Shown here one piece after another: positions 28,628 through 38,361 of a stretch of DNA of 64,000 nucleotides (the stretch's first letter is position 1; each line of letters opens with the position of its first letter). The notes under the pieces are model-generated. The model saw only the letters and a program-made list of their open reading frames with translations. It ran no database searches and had not been told where the DNA came from. The stretch is from Sphingobacteriaceae bacterium (GTDB taxonomy: Bacteria > Bacteroidota > Bacteroidia > B-17B0 > Aurantibacillaceae), in contig JADJMM010000007.1 in assembly GCA_016709575.1 (NCBI GenBank), positions 186,001-250,000 on the forward strand. Reading direction: 5' to 3'. A program made the translations under genes and the position numbers.

Positions 28628-29388
28628 ATGATTAGTAAGAATCAAATAAAACAGGTTAAAGCCTTGCATCTGAAGAAATTCAGAGATGAGGAAAACATGT
28701 TTATTGCCGAAGGTATTAAGGTGGTTAACGAAATCATCACTACTAATCCCGAAATCATCCATCAATTATTTGTTACCGAAAGCTATTTGCAGGGCAATTC
28801 AAATGCTTTACTGAATACAAAAGTGGATTATATAACTATTAGTGAGGAAGACCTAAAAAAAATAAGCACACAAGCCCAGCCTAATAATGCTTTAGCGGTT
28901 TGTAATTATTTTGAAGAAAATGAACCTGAGACGGATTTCAATAAGCAATTCAGTTTTTATTTAGATGATATCCGCGACCCGGGTAATTTAGGTACCATTT
29001 TAAGAATGGCCGACTGGTTTGGGATTGAAGAAATATTTTGTTCCAAACAGAGTACCGATGTGTATAATCCAAAACCATACAATCTGCTATGGGTTCTTTT
29101 TTAAGAGTGAAGGTGGTATATTGTGATTTAAAGGATTTAATTGATGGGAAGAAATTCCCTGTATATGGTGCGGTTCTCGATGGTGAAAATATTTTTAAAT
29201 CAGAATTACAAAATGGATTGATTATTATTGGAAACGAAGCCAACGGTATTAGCGAACAAAATTTCAAATACATTTCAAATCCAATTACAATTCCTGCAGC
29301 CGAAAGCAGTACAACAGAATCATTAAACGCTGCTATGGCAACAGCTATTATCTGTTCTGAATTCTTTAAACAATTGAAACTGAGTTAA
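28628..29388 (+). CDS. TrmH/SpoU family RNA 2'-O-methyltransferase (frame broken once)
   Basis: About 253 residues. An N-terminal substrate-binding domain (FRDEENMFIAEGIKVVNEI) precedes the SPOUT knot: FYLDDIRDPGNLGTILRMADWF (motif 1, split here for length), IIIGNEANGIS (motif 2) and TIPAAESSTTESLNAAMATAI (motif 3, about 21 residues, key residues SSTTESLN). These bind S-adenosylmethionine and methylate a ribose in rRNA or tRNA. The frame breaks at AAAA 29071-29074; one added A restores NPKTIQSAMGSFLRV. A monocistron divergent from tamL. The target RNA is not deducible. Confidence 0.85.
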
Positions 29389-29481
29389 GAGTAAGGATTA
29401 CTTGAGAGACAATTGAATTATTTATTATTCCGGGTTTCGGGTTGGAACAGGAATAACCCGAAATTACAAACCCGAAATACA

Positions 29482-29859
29482 TTACGGCTTCTCAACAAAA
29501 CATTTAATTCTTACAGAAGCAGAATTCTTAGCATTGCAAACAATAACAACTTTTCGGTCTTGTCTATCGTATGCACTTTTGGTATCAAATTTTACAGTTA
29601 GTTTGCTGGTTTGTCCGGGCGCAATAGGTTGTTTTGGAAAATCAACAGTGGTACACGAACATTCAACTTCAAAGTTGGTGATGATAAGGGGTTGATCGCC
29701 TTCGTTTTTGAATTCATAGTCAGCAGTAACAACATCGCCTTTCTTTACTTTGCCTAAATCTTTTTTTGATTCAGTGAATTTTATTTTGGCTTGTGATTGA
29801 GCATGAAAATTTAAAACCGTTAATAGTAATAGAATTACAAACGACCGTAAATAAAAAAT
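29482..29859 (-). CDS. DUF1573 protein, third of a tandem trio (start uncertain)
   Basis: About 125 residues with a signal-peptide-like start (YLRSFVILLLLTVLNFHAQSQ) and a single DUF1573 Ig-like domain (FTESKKDLGKVKKGDVV, VECSCTTVDFPKQPI, APGQTSKL). The conserved CxC (ECSCTT) is present. There is no ATG, GTG or TTG between the terminator stem and the signal peptide; the frame opens upstream into the terminator and the previous gene, so the true start was probably lost to a small sequence error (I use ATT 29859). It follows two DUF1573 genes on the same strand but behind a terminator. Role unknown; such proteins are exported and often present in multiple copies in this phylum. Confidence 0.7.
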   Translation of the reverse strand: MFYLRSFVILLLLTVLNFHAQSQAKIKFTESKKDLGKVKKGDVVTADYEFKNEGDQPLIITNFEVECSCTTVDFPKQPIAPGQTSKLTVKFDTKSAYDRQDRKVVIVCNAKNSASVRIKCFVEKP

Positions 29860-29882
29860 CCCCCGTTTTTGCGGGGGATTTT
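29855..29882 (-). terminator. Strong hairpin terminator between DUF1573 genes
   Basis: AAAATCCCCCG (29855-29865) and CGGGGGATTTT (29872-29882) form a perfect 11-bp stem with a 6-base loop and a T run on the minus strand. It would end the transcript of the gene at 29897-30358. Confidence 0.85.
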
Positions 29883-29896
29883 CTGAGGTTTTAATA

Positions 29897-30358
29897 TTAT
29901 GGTTGCTTTGGAGCATCCGGAGTTGCAGTAGTTGTAGGTGCAGCTTTAATTTCACCTTTAATTTTAACTTTCACAGTTGCTAATTTACCGTTAGAAGTAA
30001 TGGTTACGTTTTTATCAAAGCGACCAACACGTTTAGTGTCGTACTTCACTTTAATAACACCACCTTTACCGGGTAAAATTGGTTCTTGTGGCCAGCCTGG
30101 TTTGCCATCAATTGTAGTTGATGTACAACCGCATTCACCTTGAACACTGCTAATTGTTAACGGAGATTTTCCGATATTCTTAAACTTAAATTCACGAACA
30201 CCATTAGCATCGAAATCAATAGTGCCATAATCTAACACTTCGTTTTCAATTTTAATTTCCGGTGCATTTGGATCAGTATTTGGAACAACTGATTCCTGTG
30301 CATTACCTGCCAATGCGAACATCGACAATAAAGCAACTATTGCTGTAATTTTTTTCAT
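29897..30358 (-). CDS. DUF1573 protein, second of a tandem trio
   Basis: 153 residues. Signal peptide MKKITAIVALLSMFALAGNA, then one DUF1573 domain (EVLDYGTIDFDANGVREFKF, ISSVQGECGCTSTTIDG, ILPGKGGVIKVKYDTKRVG) with the CxC pair in GECGCTS, and an Ala/Thr/Pro-rich tail. It is 19 bp after the first DUF1573 gene and very probably cotranscribed. The paired Cys may bind metal or form a disulfide; this is inference. Confidence 0.85.
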   Translation of the reverse strand: MKKITAIVALLSMFALAGNAQESVVPNTDPNAPEIKIENEVLDYGTIDFDANGVREFKFKNIGKSPLTISSVQGECGCTSTTIDGKPGWPQEPILPGKGGVIKVKYDTKRVGRFDKNVTITSNGKLATVKVKIKGEIKAAPTTTATPDAPKQP

Positions 30359-30377
30359 AATATTTTATTAAATTGTA

Positions 30378-30881
30378 TTAACCTTTTTTCTCAACCGGAG
30401 CACCTTTAGATGGCTCGTTCGGTGGGAAAGCTACTTCAACCGGTTTTGCTTCAATGCTACCTTTAATAGAGATAGTTTGAGTACCAGATTTAGCATTTGA
30501 GTTAATTGTAACTGTCTTGTAAATTGGTCCAACACGCTGAGTGTCATATTTTACCTTAATTACACCGCTTTTACCCGGTAAAATTGGTTCTTTTGGACAC
30601 TGAGGCACTGTACAACCACAGCTACCCATACAATTAGAGATAACTAATGGTTCTTTACCATTATTAATAAATTTGAACTCACATTCACCATTATCACCTT
30701 GTTTAATGTTCCCGTAATCGTGAACCATTTTATCCAGCTTAATATCAGCTAAGCTAGCAGGAGTGGTTGTTTGAGTTGCAGCGTCGTGGTTATGGCCATC
30801 GCCTGCAGAGTGCACTTCTTGTGCGTTTGTTAGTGCGGTCAAACCTGCTACTAAACCTAAAGTTAAAATGAGCTTTTTCAT
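30378..30881 (-). CDS. DUF1573 protein, first of a tandem trio
   Basis: 167 residues. Signal peptide MKKLILTLGLVAGLTALTNA, a His-rich linker (AGDGHNHDAA), then a DUF1573 domain (KMVHDYGNIKQGDNGECEF, NCMGSCGCTVPQCPKEPI, ILPGKSGVIKVKYDTQRVG). It carries three to four Cys around SCGCTVPQC. The strong similarity to the next gene indicates tandem duplication. It has its own TAnnTTTG promoter at 30922 and is divergent from valS. Confidence 0.87.
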   Translation of the reverse strand: MKKLILTLGLVAGLTALTNAQEVHSAGDGHNHDAATQTTTPASLADIKLDKMVHDYGNIKQGDNGECEFKFINNGKEPLVISNCMGSCGCTVPQCPKEPILPGKSGVIKVKYDTQRVGPIYKTVTINSNAKSGTQTISIKGSIEAKPVEVAFPPNEPSKGAPVEKKG

Positions 30882-30921
30882 GTGTTATTGTTTTTGTTTA
30901 AATAAACATCTAAAATCATAC

Positions 30922-30929
30922 CAAAGATA
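30922..30929 (-). promoter_or_regulatory. -7 promoter element of the DUF1573 cluster
   Basis: The minus strand reads TATCTTTG (TAnnTTTG), 41 bases before the ATG at 30881. Confidence 0.6.
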
Positions 30930-30952
30930 GCATACCTATGCCATAGTTCGAG

Positions 30953-30960
30953 TATTTTTG
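30953..30960 (+). promoter_or_regulatory. -7 promoter element of valS
   Basis: TATTTTTG (TAnnTTTG), 30 bases before the ATG at 30990, back to back with the DUF1573 promoter. Confidence 0.6.
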
Positions 30961-30989
30961 CGAAATTTAACAAAAATTTGAATACTGTA

Positions 30990-33608
30990 ATGGAAATTGC
31001 AAAAACATATAGCCCTAAGGAAGCGGAAGATAAATGGTACCAATATTGGCTCGATAAGAAATTTTTTAAATCGCAAGTCGACACAACTAAAAAACCATAC
31101 ACTATTGTTATACCTCCACCAAATGTAACAGGTGTGTTGCACATGGGGCATATGCTTAATAATACTATTCAAGATGTATTAATTCGCCGCGCCCGCATGT
31201 TAGGTTATAATGCGTGTTGGGTTCCCGGAACTGATCATGCCAGTATTGCAACTGAAGCTAAAGTTGTAAAATTATTAGCCGATAAAGGAATTAAGAAAGC
31301 AGACTTAAGCAGAGATGAATTTTTAAAACATGCGTGGGACTGGAAAGAAAAATACGGTGGCATTATATTAGAACAATTAAAAAAATTAGGTGCCAGTTGT
31401 GATTGGGATCGTACACGTTTTACCATGGAAGCTGATTTAAGCGAAGCGGTAATTGATGTGTTTATTGATTTATACAATAAAGGAGAAATTTACCGTGGTG
31501 TACGAATGGTAAACTGGGATCCGCAAGGATTAACCGCCGTTAGTGATGAAGAAGTAATTCACAAAGAAGCAAACAGTAAATTAGTTTTTGTAAAATATAA
31601 AATTGAAGGAACTAATGATTTTGTAACCGTTGCAACAACTCGTCCTGAAACTATTATGGGCGATACTGCAGTTTGTGTACACCCTGATGATGAGCGTTAC
31701 AAACATTTAAAAGGAAAAAATGTAATCGTTCCAATTGTAAACAGAGTTGTTCCAGTAATTTTTGACGATTATATTGATTTGGAATTTGGAACAGGTGCGC
31801 TAAAAGTAACGCCTGCTCATGATATTAATGATTTTAATCTCGGACAAAAACATAAACTTCCTGTAATTGATGCATTAACTGCCGATGGAAAAATTTCGGA
31901 AGCGGCGGGTGCTTATGTTGGGATGGATAGATTTGCTTGCCGTAAACAAATCATTAAGGATTTACAAGAGCAAGGTTTAGTTGAAAAAATTGAAGAGATT
32001 AAAAATAAAGTTGGTTACAGCGAAAGAACAGATGCAGTTATAGAACCAAAATTATCCATGCAATGGTTTTTGAAAATGGATAAGGTAAGCAAACCAGCTT
32101 TGGAAAATGTTTTAAACGGAGAGGTAAAATTAATTCCGGATAAATTCATCAACACCTACAAACACTGGATGGAAAATGTACACGATTGGTGTATCAGTCG
32201 CCAGTTATGGTGGGGACAACGAATTCCCGCTTGGTATGATGGAAAAGGAAATACTGTTGTTTGTAAAACGAAAGAGGAGGCTATTAAATTATTAAAGACT
32301 GAAGATGTTAAACAAGACGAAGATGTTTTAGATACTTGGTTCTCATCTTGGCTATGGCCAATAACTGTTTTCGATCCTAAAGCAATAAGAAATGGGAGAA
32401 CAATGCAAATGACGATCTTAAACTATTATTACCCTACTAACGATTTAGTAACTGCTCCCGAAATTTTATTTTTCTGGGTAGCGCGTATGATGATTGCGGG
32501 TTACGAATATACCGGACAAAAGCCATTCACAAATGTTTACTTAACAGGTATCGTTCGCGATAAGCTTGGAAGAAAAATGAGTAAGAGTTTGGGGAATAGT
32601 CCTGAACCTTTAGAGTTAATTACGAAATACGGCGCTGATGGCGTTCGTGTAGGAATGTTATTGTGTTCTCCTGCCGGAAATGATTTAATGTTTGATGAAT
32701 CGCATTGCGAACAAGGACGGAATTTCTGGAATAAAGTTTGGAATGCATTTCGATTAATAAATGGTTTTGAAGTAGCTGATGTAAAACAAAGTGGGGCGCA
32801 AAAAACTGCTATCACTTGGTTTGAAAATAAATTAAGCGAGCAATTAGAAATTATTAATGATCATTATTCTAAATACAGAATGAGTGATGCATTAATGGCG
32901 ACTTATAAATTAGTATGGGATGATTTTTGCGCTTGGTATCTAGAAGCTATTAAGCCTGATTTTGTAGACGGAAAAGCGCAGCCAATTGACAAAGCGACTT
33001 ACGATGCAACAATTGGTTATTTAGAAAGCTTATTAAAAATTATGCATCCTTGGATGCCATTTATTACTGAGGAGATTTGGCATTTAATTAAGGAGCGTGA
33101 TGCAAAAGATTGCATTATTGTTGCTGCTTGGCCTGAAGTAAAGAAAACAGATGCTAAACAATTAGGTGAGTTTGAAGTTTGTAAAGAAATTGTTGCCATG
33201 ATTAGAAATATTCGTGCGCAAAAACAATTATCTCCTAAAGAAAAACTAGAACTAATTGAAAAATCAGAGCGCAACATTCTTATTTTGATAGAATTGGTAA
33301 TTAAATTGGCGAATTTAAGTTCATTCTCTTATAAAAAAGAAAAAGTGGAAGGTGCATTTTCATTCATGATTAAAACGACTGAGTTTTTATATTCCCTTTC
33401 TTCAAATATTAATGTAGAAGAAGAAAAAATCCGTTTAGCTAAAGAAATTGATTACAATAAAGGTTTCTTAAAAAGTGTGCAAATCAAATTATCGAACGAG
33501 AAGTTTGTTGCCAATGCTAAGCCTGAATTAATTGCTTTAGAGAGAAAAAAACAAGCTGATGCTGAAGCAAAAATAAAAGCTTTGGAAGAACAATTGTCAG
33601 CATTATAA
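30990..33608 (+). CDS. valS: Valyl-tRNA synthetase
   Basis: 872 residues from ATG 30990 (MEIAKTYSPKEAEDKWYQYW); a TTG 12 bases upstream is also in frame but overlaps the leader. A class Ia synthetase charging tRNA-Val in the cytoplasm. Signatures: PPPNVTGVLHMGHMLN (HIGH), the editing domain with TTRPETIMGDTAV, the DTWFSSWLWP block, and GRKMSKSLGNSPEP (KMSKS). The anticodon-binding domain (about 600-760) and the C-terminal coiled coil (about 805-872) are present. Full length, with no frame break. A histidine kinase gene starts 8 bp downstream. Confidence 0.97.
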   Translation: MEIAKTYSPKEAEDKWYQYWLDKKFFKSQVDTTKKPYTIVIPPPNVTGVLHMGHMLNNTIQDVLIRRARMLGYNACWVPGTDHASIATEAKVVKLLADKGIKKADLSRDEFLKHAWDWKEKYGGIILEQLKKLGASCDWDRTRFTMEADLSEAVIDVFIDLYNKGEIYRGVRMVNWDPQGLTAVSDEEVIHKEANSKLVFVKYKIEGTNDFVTVATTRPETIMGDTAVCVHPDDERYKHLKGKNVIVPIVNRVVPVIFDDYIDLEFGTGALKVTPAHDINDFNLGQKHKLPVIDALTADGKISEAAGAYVGMDRFACRKQIIKDLQEQGLVEKIEEIKNKVGYSERTDAVIEPKLSMQWFLKMDKVSKPALENVLNGEVKLIPDKFINTYKHWMENVHDWCISRQLWWGQRIPAWYDGKGNTVVCKTKEEAIKLLKTEDVKQDEDVLDTWFSSWLWPITVFDPKAIRNGRTMQMTILNYYYPTNDLVTAPEILFFWVARMMIAGYEYTGQKPFTNVYLTGIVRDKLGRKMSKSLGNSPEPLELITKYGADGVRVGMLLCSPAGNDLMFDESHCEQGRNFWNKVWNAFRLINGFEVADVKQSGAQKTAITWFENKLSEQLEIINDHYSKYRMSDALMATYKLVWDDFCAWYLEAIKPDFVDGKAQPIDKATYDATIGYLESLLKIMHPWMPFITEEIWHLIKERDAKDCIIVAAWPEVKKTDAKQLGEFEVCKEIVAMIRNIRAQKQLSPKEKLELIEKSERNILILIELVIKLANLSSFSYKKEKVEGAFSFMIKTTEFLYSLSSNINVEEEKIRLAKEIDYNKGFLKSVQIKLSNEKFVANAKPELIALERKKQADAEAKIKALEEQLSAL

Positions 33609-33615
33609 TAAGAAT

Positions 33616-34665
33616 TTGAAAAACCAAAAGACATCGGTATTTATTATTTTACTAAGCGTACTGAATGCTTTTTTGTGCGCATTGGTGTTGGTGTTATGGC
33701 AATGGTTTGCCAATAGTAGTTTTGATTTAGCATTAGTTCTGATTTTGTTTTTTGCTTTCTTCGTAACATCGTTTTTTGTTCTGTATTTTATTTACAACCC
33801 ATTTATTTTCGATAAGATAAAAAACGTTCAAAGCGAACTGAGTAAGATTTTACCGCACAACGAAATCCCTGATACAAAATTTCAGTTAGATGAAATTGAT
33901 CCGATTACACAATTAGATTTGGAAGTAAAGAAAATTGCACTTGAACGTCAAAAGGAATTAGAACATTTAAAGAACGTAGATAGTTACCGTAAAGAATATT
34001 TAGGAAATGTATCGCACGAATTGAAAACCCCGGTGTTTAATATTCAAGGCTATGTTTCTACCCTAATTGACGGCGGATTAAATGACCCTTCAATTAATAT
34101 CGATTACTTAAAGCGCGCCGATAAAAGTATTGAACGCATCATTCATATTATTGACGATTTAGAAACCATTACCCAGTTAGAAACGGGTTCTCTGGAATTA
34201 GAATTCGAGAAATATGATTTTAGTGCACAATGCCGTGATGTAATAGAGCAACTGGATCTAATTGCGAAAAAGAAAAAAATTACACTTTCGTTGGCAAAAA
34301 AATTCGATAAGCCTTTATTGGTTTTAGCGGATAAATTCAGGATTCGTCAGGTACTCGTGAACTTAATTACTAACAGCATTAAATATGGTAAAGAAGGCGG
34401 GGAAACTGAGATTGGATTTAACCTTTATAACGATGAGGTTATTGTTGAAATAAGGGATAACGGAATAGGTATTTCCCCCGAGCATTTGCCCCGCCTATTC
34501 GAACGTTTTTATAGGGTAGATAAGGGTAGAAGCAGAGAGCAGGGTGGCACAGGTTTAGGTCTGGCTATTGTTAAACATATCATAGAGGCCCACCAGAAAT
34601 CTATTAGCGTAAAAAGCACGGTTAACGAGGGAACGGTCTTCACTTTTACTCTCAAAAGGGTATAA
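33616..34665 (+). CDS. PhoR-like sensor histidine kinase
   Basis: 349 residues. Two N-terminal membrane helices (VFIILLSVLNAFLCALVLVLW and LALVLILFFAFFVTSFFVLY) with almost no periplasmic loop are followed by a HisKA domain with the phosphoacceptor His in LGNVSHELKTPVFNI and an HATPase_c domain (N box NLITNSIKYG; G boxes IRDNGIGIS and GGTGLGLAIVKHI). It autophosphorylates and passes the phosphate to a response regulator, which is not adjacent. The start is TTG 33616, 8 bp after the valS stop. The lack of a sensor loop suggests sensing within the membrane or through another protein. Confidence 0.87.
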   Translation: MKNQKTSVFIILLSVLNAFLCALVLVLWQWFANSSFDLALVLILFFAFFVTSFFVLYFIYNPFIFDKIKNVQSELSKILPHNEIPDTKFQLDEIDPITQLDLEVKKIALERQKELEHLKNVDSYRKEYLGNVSHELKTPVFNIQGYVSTLIDGGLNDPSINIDYLKRADKSIERIIHIIDDLETITQLETGSLELEFEKYDFSAQCRDVIEQLDLIAKKKKITLSLAKKFDKPLLVLADKFRIRQVLVNLITNSIKYGKEGGETEIGFNLYNDEVIVEIRDNGIGISPEHLPRLFERFYRVDKGRSREQGGTGLGLAIVKHIIEAHQKSISVKSTVNEGTVFTFTLKRV

Positions 34666-34740
34666 TTTATTAACATTTAAAGGACAAGGTCTTAAAAAAT
34701 AATTTTGGCGATAGGGGCTAATATGGTTAAACTTGCACCA

Positions 34741-34748
34741 TAATTTTG
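34741..34748 (+). promoter_or_regulatory. -7 promoter element of the 34756 gene
   Basis: TAATTTTG (TAnnTTTG) ends 7 bases before the ATG. A second identical TAATTTTG lies at 34700-34707, so two starts are possible. Confidence 0.5.
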
Positions 34749-34755
34749 AAAGAAA

Positions 34756-35109
34756 ATGGCCGAAATACACATAACTGGTATAAAATATATTGAGATTAAT
34801 ACTCAGGAGGATTTAGAATTTAAGTACAAACCGGATGTTCCGAAGCTTAAATTAGTTGGTAATATCATTGTTGCTGAAGAGGTGGATGAGGACGAAGATG
34901 ACAGCGTTGTGTTCTTAACTCAAAAACAACTGAACCAATTATTACTGAATAAAGAAGTTGAATTAAAGTTGGTGGAGGACCGTTGGTATCCTGCAAAACC
35001 TTTAAGTAAGGAACAGGTTAAAAAAGTAGGCTTAGTTGATATTGATGCCGAATACCTGGGCGCCGCGGGCGATATTAAATGCTACGAAGCTGTAAAAATC
35101 ACAGAATAA
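34756..35109 (+). CDS. Conserved hypothetical protein, 117 aa
   Basis: I do not recognise a named family. A small soluble protein, alpha/beta, with an acidic loop (EEVDEDEDDS) in the middle, a short helix (TQKQLNQLLLNKE) and no signal peptide, Cys pair or membrane segment. It has its own promoter upstream and terminator downstream and precedes cdsA. The frame is intact, and the composition matches that of neighbours, so it is a real gene. Confidence 0.7.
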   Translation: MAEIHITGIKYIEINTQEDLEFKYKPDVPKLKLVGNIIVAEEVDEDEDDSVVFLTQKQLNQLLLNKEVELKLVEDRWYPAKPLSKEQVKKVGLVDIDAEYLGAAGDIKCYEAVKITE

Positions 35110-35116
35110 TAAAAGG

Positions 35117-35139
35117 TCCCCGTTAATAGCGGGGATTTT
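35117..35139 (+). terminator. Rho-independent terminator
   Basis: TCCCCG (35117-35122) pairs with CGGGGA (35130-35135), followed by TTTT. It lies 8 bases after the 117-residue gene and before cdsA, which may rely on read-through or its own promoter. Confidence 0.7.
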
Positions 35140-35148
35140 ACTTTATAT

Positions 35149-36027
35149 ATGGCTTTAAATTTCAAAACCCTTCTTACACGTACTTTAACGGCTGCTGTTT
35201 TTGTGGCTGTTTTACTTTCATGTATTTGTTGGAATTATTATTCATTTGCCACATTATTCCTTGTTGTTTCTGTTTGGGGATTACATGAATTTTTTAAAAT
35301 CGCAGAATTATTAGGAGCAAAACCTTTAAAATGGATTGGTTTTATTGCCTGTATTCTGATTTATGCTAGCGCAGTTGTTCCAAATATTCTTTTAATGACA
35401 TCTAATTCGATGTTTATTCTTTTTGGAATTTCTGTTTTGTCTTTGAAATTATTAGAAACTGTTTTGATTTTAATATTTCTGGCTTTTGTTTTTTCATTGT
35501 TTAGCAAAAATGAAAAACCTATAAAAAATCTAGCTTATACTATTCTAGGAATTTTTTATTGTTCATTACCCTTTTTCTTTCTTAATAAAATAGTTTTTGG
35601 CGGATCTTCGGAGACTACTAATTATAATTCCCACATTGTTCTTGGTATGATTCTCCTCATCTGGGCCAGCGACTCTTTCGCATACTTAGTTGGAAGCATG
35701 ATAGGAAAAAGAAAATTATACGAGCGTATTTCTCCGGGTAAAACTTGGGAAGGTACAATTGGTGGGGGTGTTCTTACAATGGCTTCATCTTATCTCATAG
35801 CAGGATGGTTTCCTGAAATTGAATTCAAGCACTGGTTAGTGATTTCTCTTTTAGTAGTGGTATTTGGAACACTCGGAGATTTATTCGAATCACTTTTAAA
35901 ACGACAAGCAGGAATAAAAGATTCAGGAAAAATTATGCCTGGACATGGAGGAATCCTTGACCGTTTCGACAGTCTGATTTTTGTAACGCCTTTTGTTTAC
36001 TTGTATTTGAGTTGGGTGCTGAGTTAA
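35149..36027 (+). CDS. cdsA: Phosphatidate cytidylyltransferase (CDP-diglyceride synthase)
   Basis: 292 residues with about 7-8 membrane helices. It makes CDP-diacylglycerol from CTP and phosphatidate, the branch point of phospholipid synthesis. Seen: ASDSFAYLVGSMIGKRKLYE, ISPGKTWEGTIGG and the C-terminal signature GIKDSGKIMPGHGGILDRFDS (KDxG, PGHGGxxDRxDS; shown in two overlapping parts). The length is normal for the phylum. It ends exactly where the convergent small gene at 36028 ends. Confidence 0.95.
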   Translation: MALNFKTLLTRTLTAAVFVAVLLSCICWNYYSFATLFLVVSVWGLHEFFKIAELLGAKPLKWIGFIACILIYASAVVPNILLMTSNSMFILFGISVLSLKLLETVLILIFLAFVFSLFSKNEKPIKNLAYTILGIFYCSLPFFFLNKIVFGGSSETTNYNSHIVLGMILLIWASDSFAYLVGSMIGKRKLYERISPGKTWEGTIGGGVLTMASSYLIAGWFPEIEFKHWLVISLLVVVFGTLGDLFESLLKRQAGIKDSGKIMPGHGGILDRFDSLIFVTPFVYLYLSWVLS

Positions 36028-36314
36028 TTACAGTTTAATGTAGTGCACCCGGTTAATTGGAATAACAACACCTTGTTTTAAAATCAATCGTTTATCGGTC
36101 ACGCCCCAAACTGTTGTCTCCACCATTTTGCATGAGGTATCGTCTTCAAAATAAATTTTAATTTTAGTTTGTTCAAGGTTGCCAAGTGATAATGCGCGAT
36201 TTAAATCAGCATTACGCTCATTTATTTTTTCTGCATCTCCTAAAACTTCTGTATTTGGAAATTTCAAACCGGAAATATTTTCCTTTCAATTTTTTCGAAG
36301 GTCGTTGTGTTCAT
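36028..36314 (-). CDS. Small conserved hypothetical protein (frame broken once)
   Basis: About 95 residues from ATG at 36314 (MNTTTFEKIERKIFPVLKFP) after adding one base at AAA 36266-36268. Without this, the N-terminal 17 codons end in a stop and the rest starts at MKFPNTEV. The C-terminal 45 residues (KIKIYFEDDTSCKMVETTVW, GVTDKRLILKQGVVIPINRV) form a beta-strand pattern with GVTDKRLILK typical of PH-like/bPH or SH3-like modules. No membrane segment. It sits downstream of another small PH-like gene and may be cotranscribed with it. Function unknown. Confidence 0.6.
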
Positions 36315-36381
36315 GGCAGGATGATTTGGGATTAACTTTCATAATTATACGCCAAATCTTGCCTTTGGTTACACAATCTTA

Positions 36382-36917
36382 TTAACTATTTATATTAGGT
36401 TTTATAAGATTCAACAACTCCTCTGAACGCTGAGTACCAATACGATACGTGAAGCCGGCATTGTCTTTTAACTCTATAAATTCTTGCCCGCTTGTGTAAA
36501 ACCTAATAACCCCTTTCGAGTGTAAATTGTAAACTGCCCTTCTGAAAATATTGTATTTATATCTGCCTTTTCTCAAATAGGTAACGGTACTGAAATCGAT
36601 TTTTACTTTTCTTGCCCCTAAAACCCATCAATAATCATGTAACCTTTATAAACGCGTGTATGAATATGAAGTATATAAGTTAGGAGTGCAGAGATGATAA
36701 GAATAATTAATCCCAACAAAAAGAAAACTTTTCCCGAATTAGGAATGTGATCAATAGGATAAGAGCCAATATAAAATACACTTACTTGAACTGGTTTCGG
36801 GTTCTCGCTCCAATAATAACCAATAAAACAAAACACAGCCAATACCATTCGCCAGAATATGCTGAGGCGGTTATGGCCCATGTATTGTTTTTCTTCAAAG
36901 AGTAATTGGTTTTCCAT
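36382..36917 (-). CDS. Small membrane protein, two helices, unknown (frame broken once)
   Basis: About 178 residues. Two membrane helices (LSIFWRMVLAVFCFIGYYW and VFFLLGLIILIISALLTYIL) are followed by a cytoplasmic beta-rich domain (VYKGYMIIDGF, IGTQRSEELLNLIKP). The frame breaks at AAAA 36620-36623; one added base gives MIIDGFLGARKVKIDFSTV and joins the parts. It is 5 bp from the end of tilS and may be cotranscribed with it. The layout resembles bacterial PH-domain membrane proteins; function unknown. Confidence 0.6.
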
Positions 36918-36922
36918 TGTTT

Positions 36923-38241
36923 TTACTGAACCTCTAATTTCAATATTTTTTTTGTGTTTGGTTTTATTTTGTAGCGCTCATCTAAACGCTGACCAATAAC
37001 CCAAACCACTTCGTTTTTATTTAAGAGTAACCAAATATTTTCTTTTTCGAAACGGTTTAATTTTTGGTTGATTAAGAAATCACTAATCTTTTTGTAGCCA
37101 GTCATCCCTAATGGCATAAATTTATCACCGGCTTTCCATTTACGGATTTTCAGAGGAAAAACAGGTTTTGTAAAATCAATTTGCGCAATATTTTTCCCGC
37201 TCATTATTTTTTTTGAAGCGCTTAAATCAGCATTTAATTTAAAGGGCAATTTTTTAAAATCTGCAATTTCTTTAATTAAGAATTCTTTTTGAGGTGTTTT
37301 AATTTCTATAAACTCTACAAAAATGAAATCGCGGTCAATTAAAGCTTGATGAGTTTCAGAGAAAAATAGTTTACCTGAGGATTTACTATTTAGACTATTG
37401 AAAATCTGCTCAACTTGTGAATTATTAAATCCTTTTGGTGATAACCACTCAAACAAAAGAAGCTCAGCAGATTCTTCAGCAACTAATTTTTTGATATTAA
37501 TTTTAAAGGAATCATTCCCTTCAACAATAATCTCCTTTCGTTTTTCACTTACAAATTGTTTTACCACTGCCGCAGTTTGTCTAAACAATCGAATATTATT
37601 ATCGAATGTTGATTCTAAAGCAGGATTTAATTTTTTCAAGCCTGGAATAATTTCGTGACGTAAATAATTACGTTTGTATTTCACTTCATCATTACTGCTG
37701 TCGTCTCTGTATTTTAATTTATTTTTTTTCGCGTAAGCTAAAATGTCTTCTTTTCTTGCAAACAATAAAGGCCGCGCAATTAAATTTTGCTTGTAAGGAA
37801 TTCCTTTTAATCCGTTAATTCCTGTTCCCTAATTAAATTAATTAACAACGTTTCGATATTATCGCTAGCATGATGCGCCGTTAAAATAAAATCGTATTTA
37901 TTTTTTTTAGCCAATTCCATGAACCAAGTATAACGCAATTCGCGCGCCGCCATCTGAACTGATGTTTTGGTGTTTTTTACAAAGTCTTTCGTTTTAAATC
38001 GTTTGTTATGGATTTTGAGTTTATTTTTTTTAGCGAAGTCAATACAAAATTTTTCATCTGCATCCGACTCTTTTCCACGTAATTTAAAATTGCAATGGGC
38101 TAACTCAAAATTATAACCACCCTCTTTTAAAAGAATGGCCAAAACCACAGAATCCACCCCGCCGCTAAAAGCCAGCAAAAGTTTATCGGTTTTGGTAAAT
38201 AAACCGTTTTTAGAAATGTATAGTTTTAGCTTATCCTGCAC
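36923..38241 (-). CDS. tilS: tRNA(Ile)-lysidine synthase (frame broken once)
   Basis: About 440 residues. The PP-loop ATPase motif SGGVDS (residue ~26) and the following LAHCNFKLRGKESDAD, with AARELRYTWF and LTAHHASDNIET, identify TilS, which converts C34 of the CAT-anticodon tRNA-Ile to lysidine so that it reads AUA. The C-terminal substrate-binding domain is present (KWRAGDKFMPLGMTG-like: RKWKAGDKFMPLGMTGYKK, KISDFLINQK). The frame breaks at CCC 37827-37829; one added base restores LIRGTGINGLKGIPY. TilS is essential in most bacteria, so the break is almost surely an error in the sequence. It is divergent from kmo. Confidence 0.9.
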
Positions 38242-38361
38242 CTCGTAAAGGTAGTAAATTGACAGTATTAGCTAAAAAAGAAAGAAATTAGCCAAATACT
38301 GATTTTTAGCAATTGTTATAAGCAGGTTTTTATGTAAAATTGTAAGGTAAATTTTGAAACT

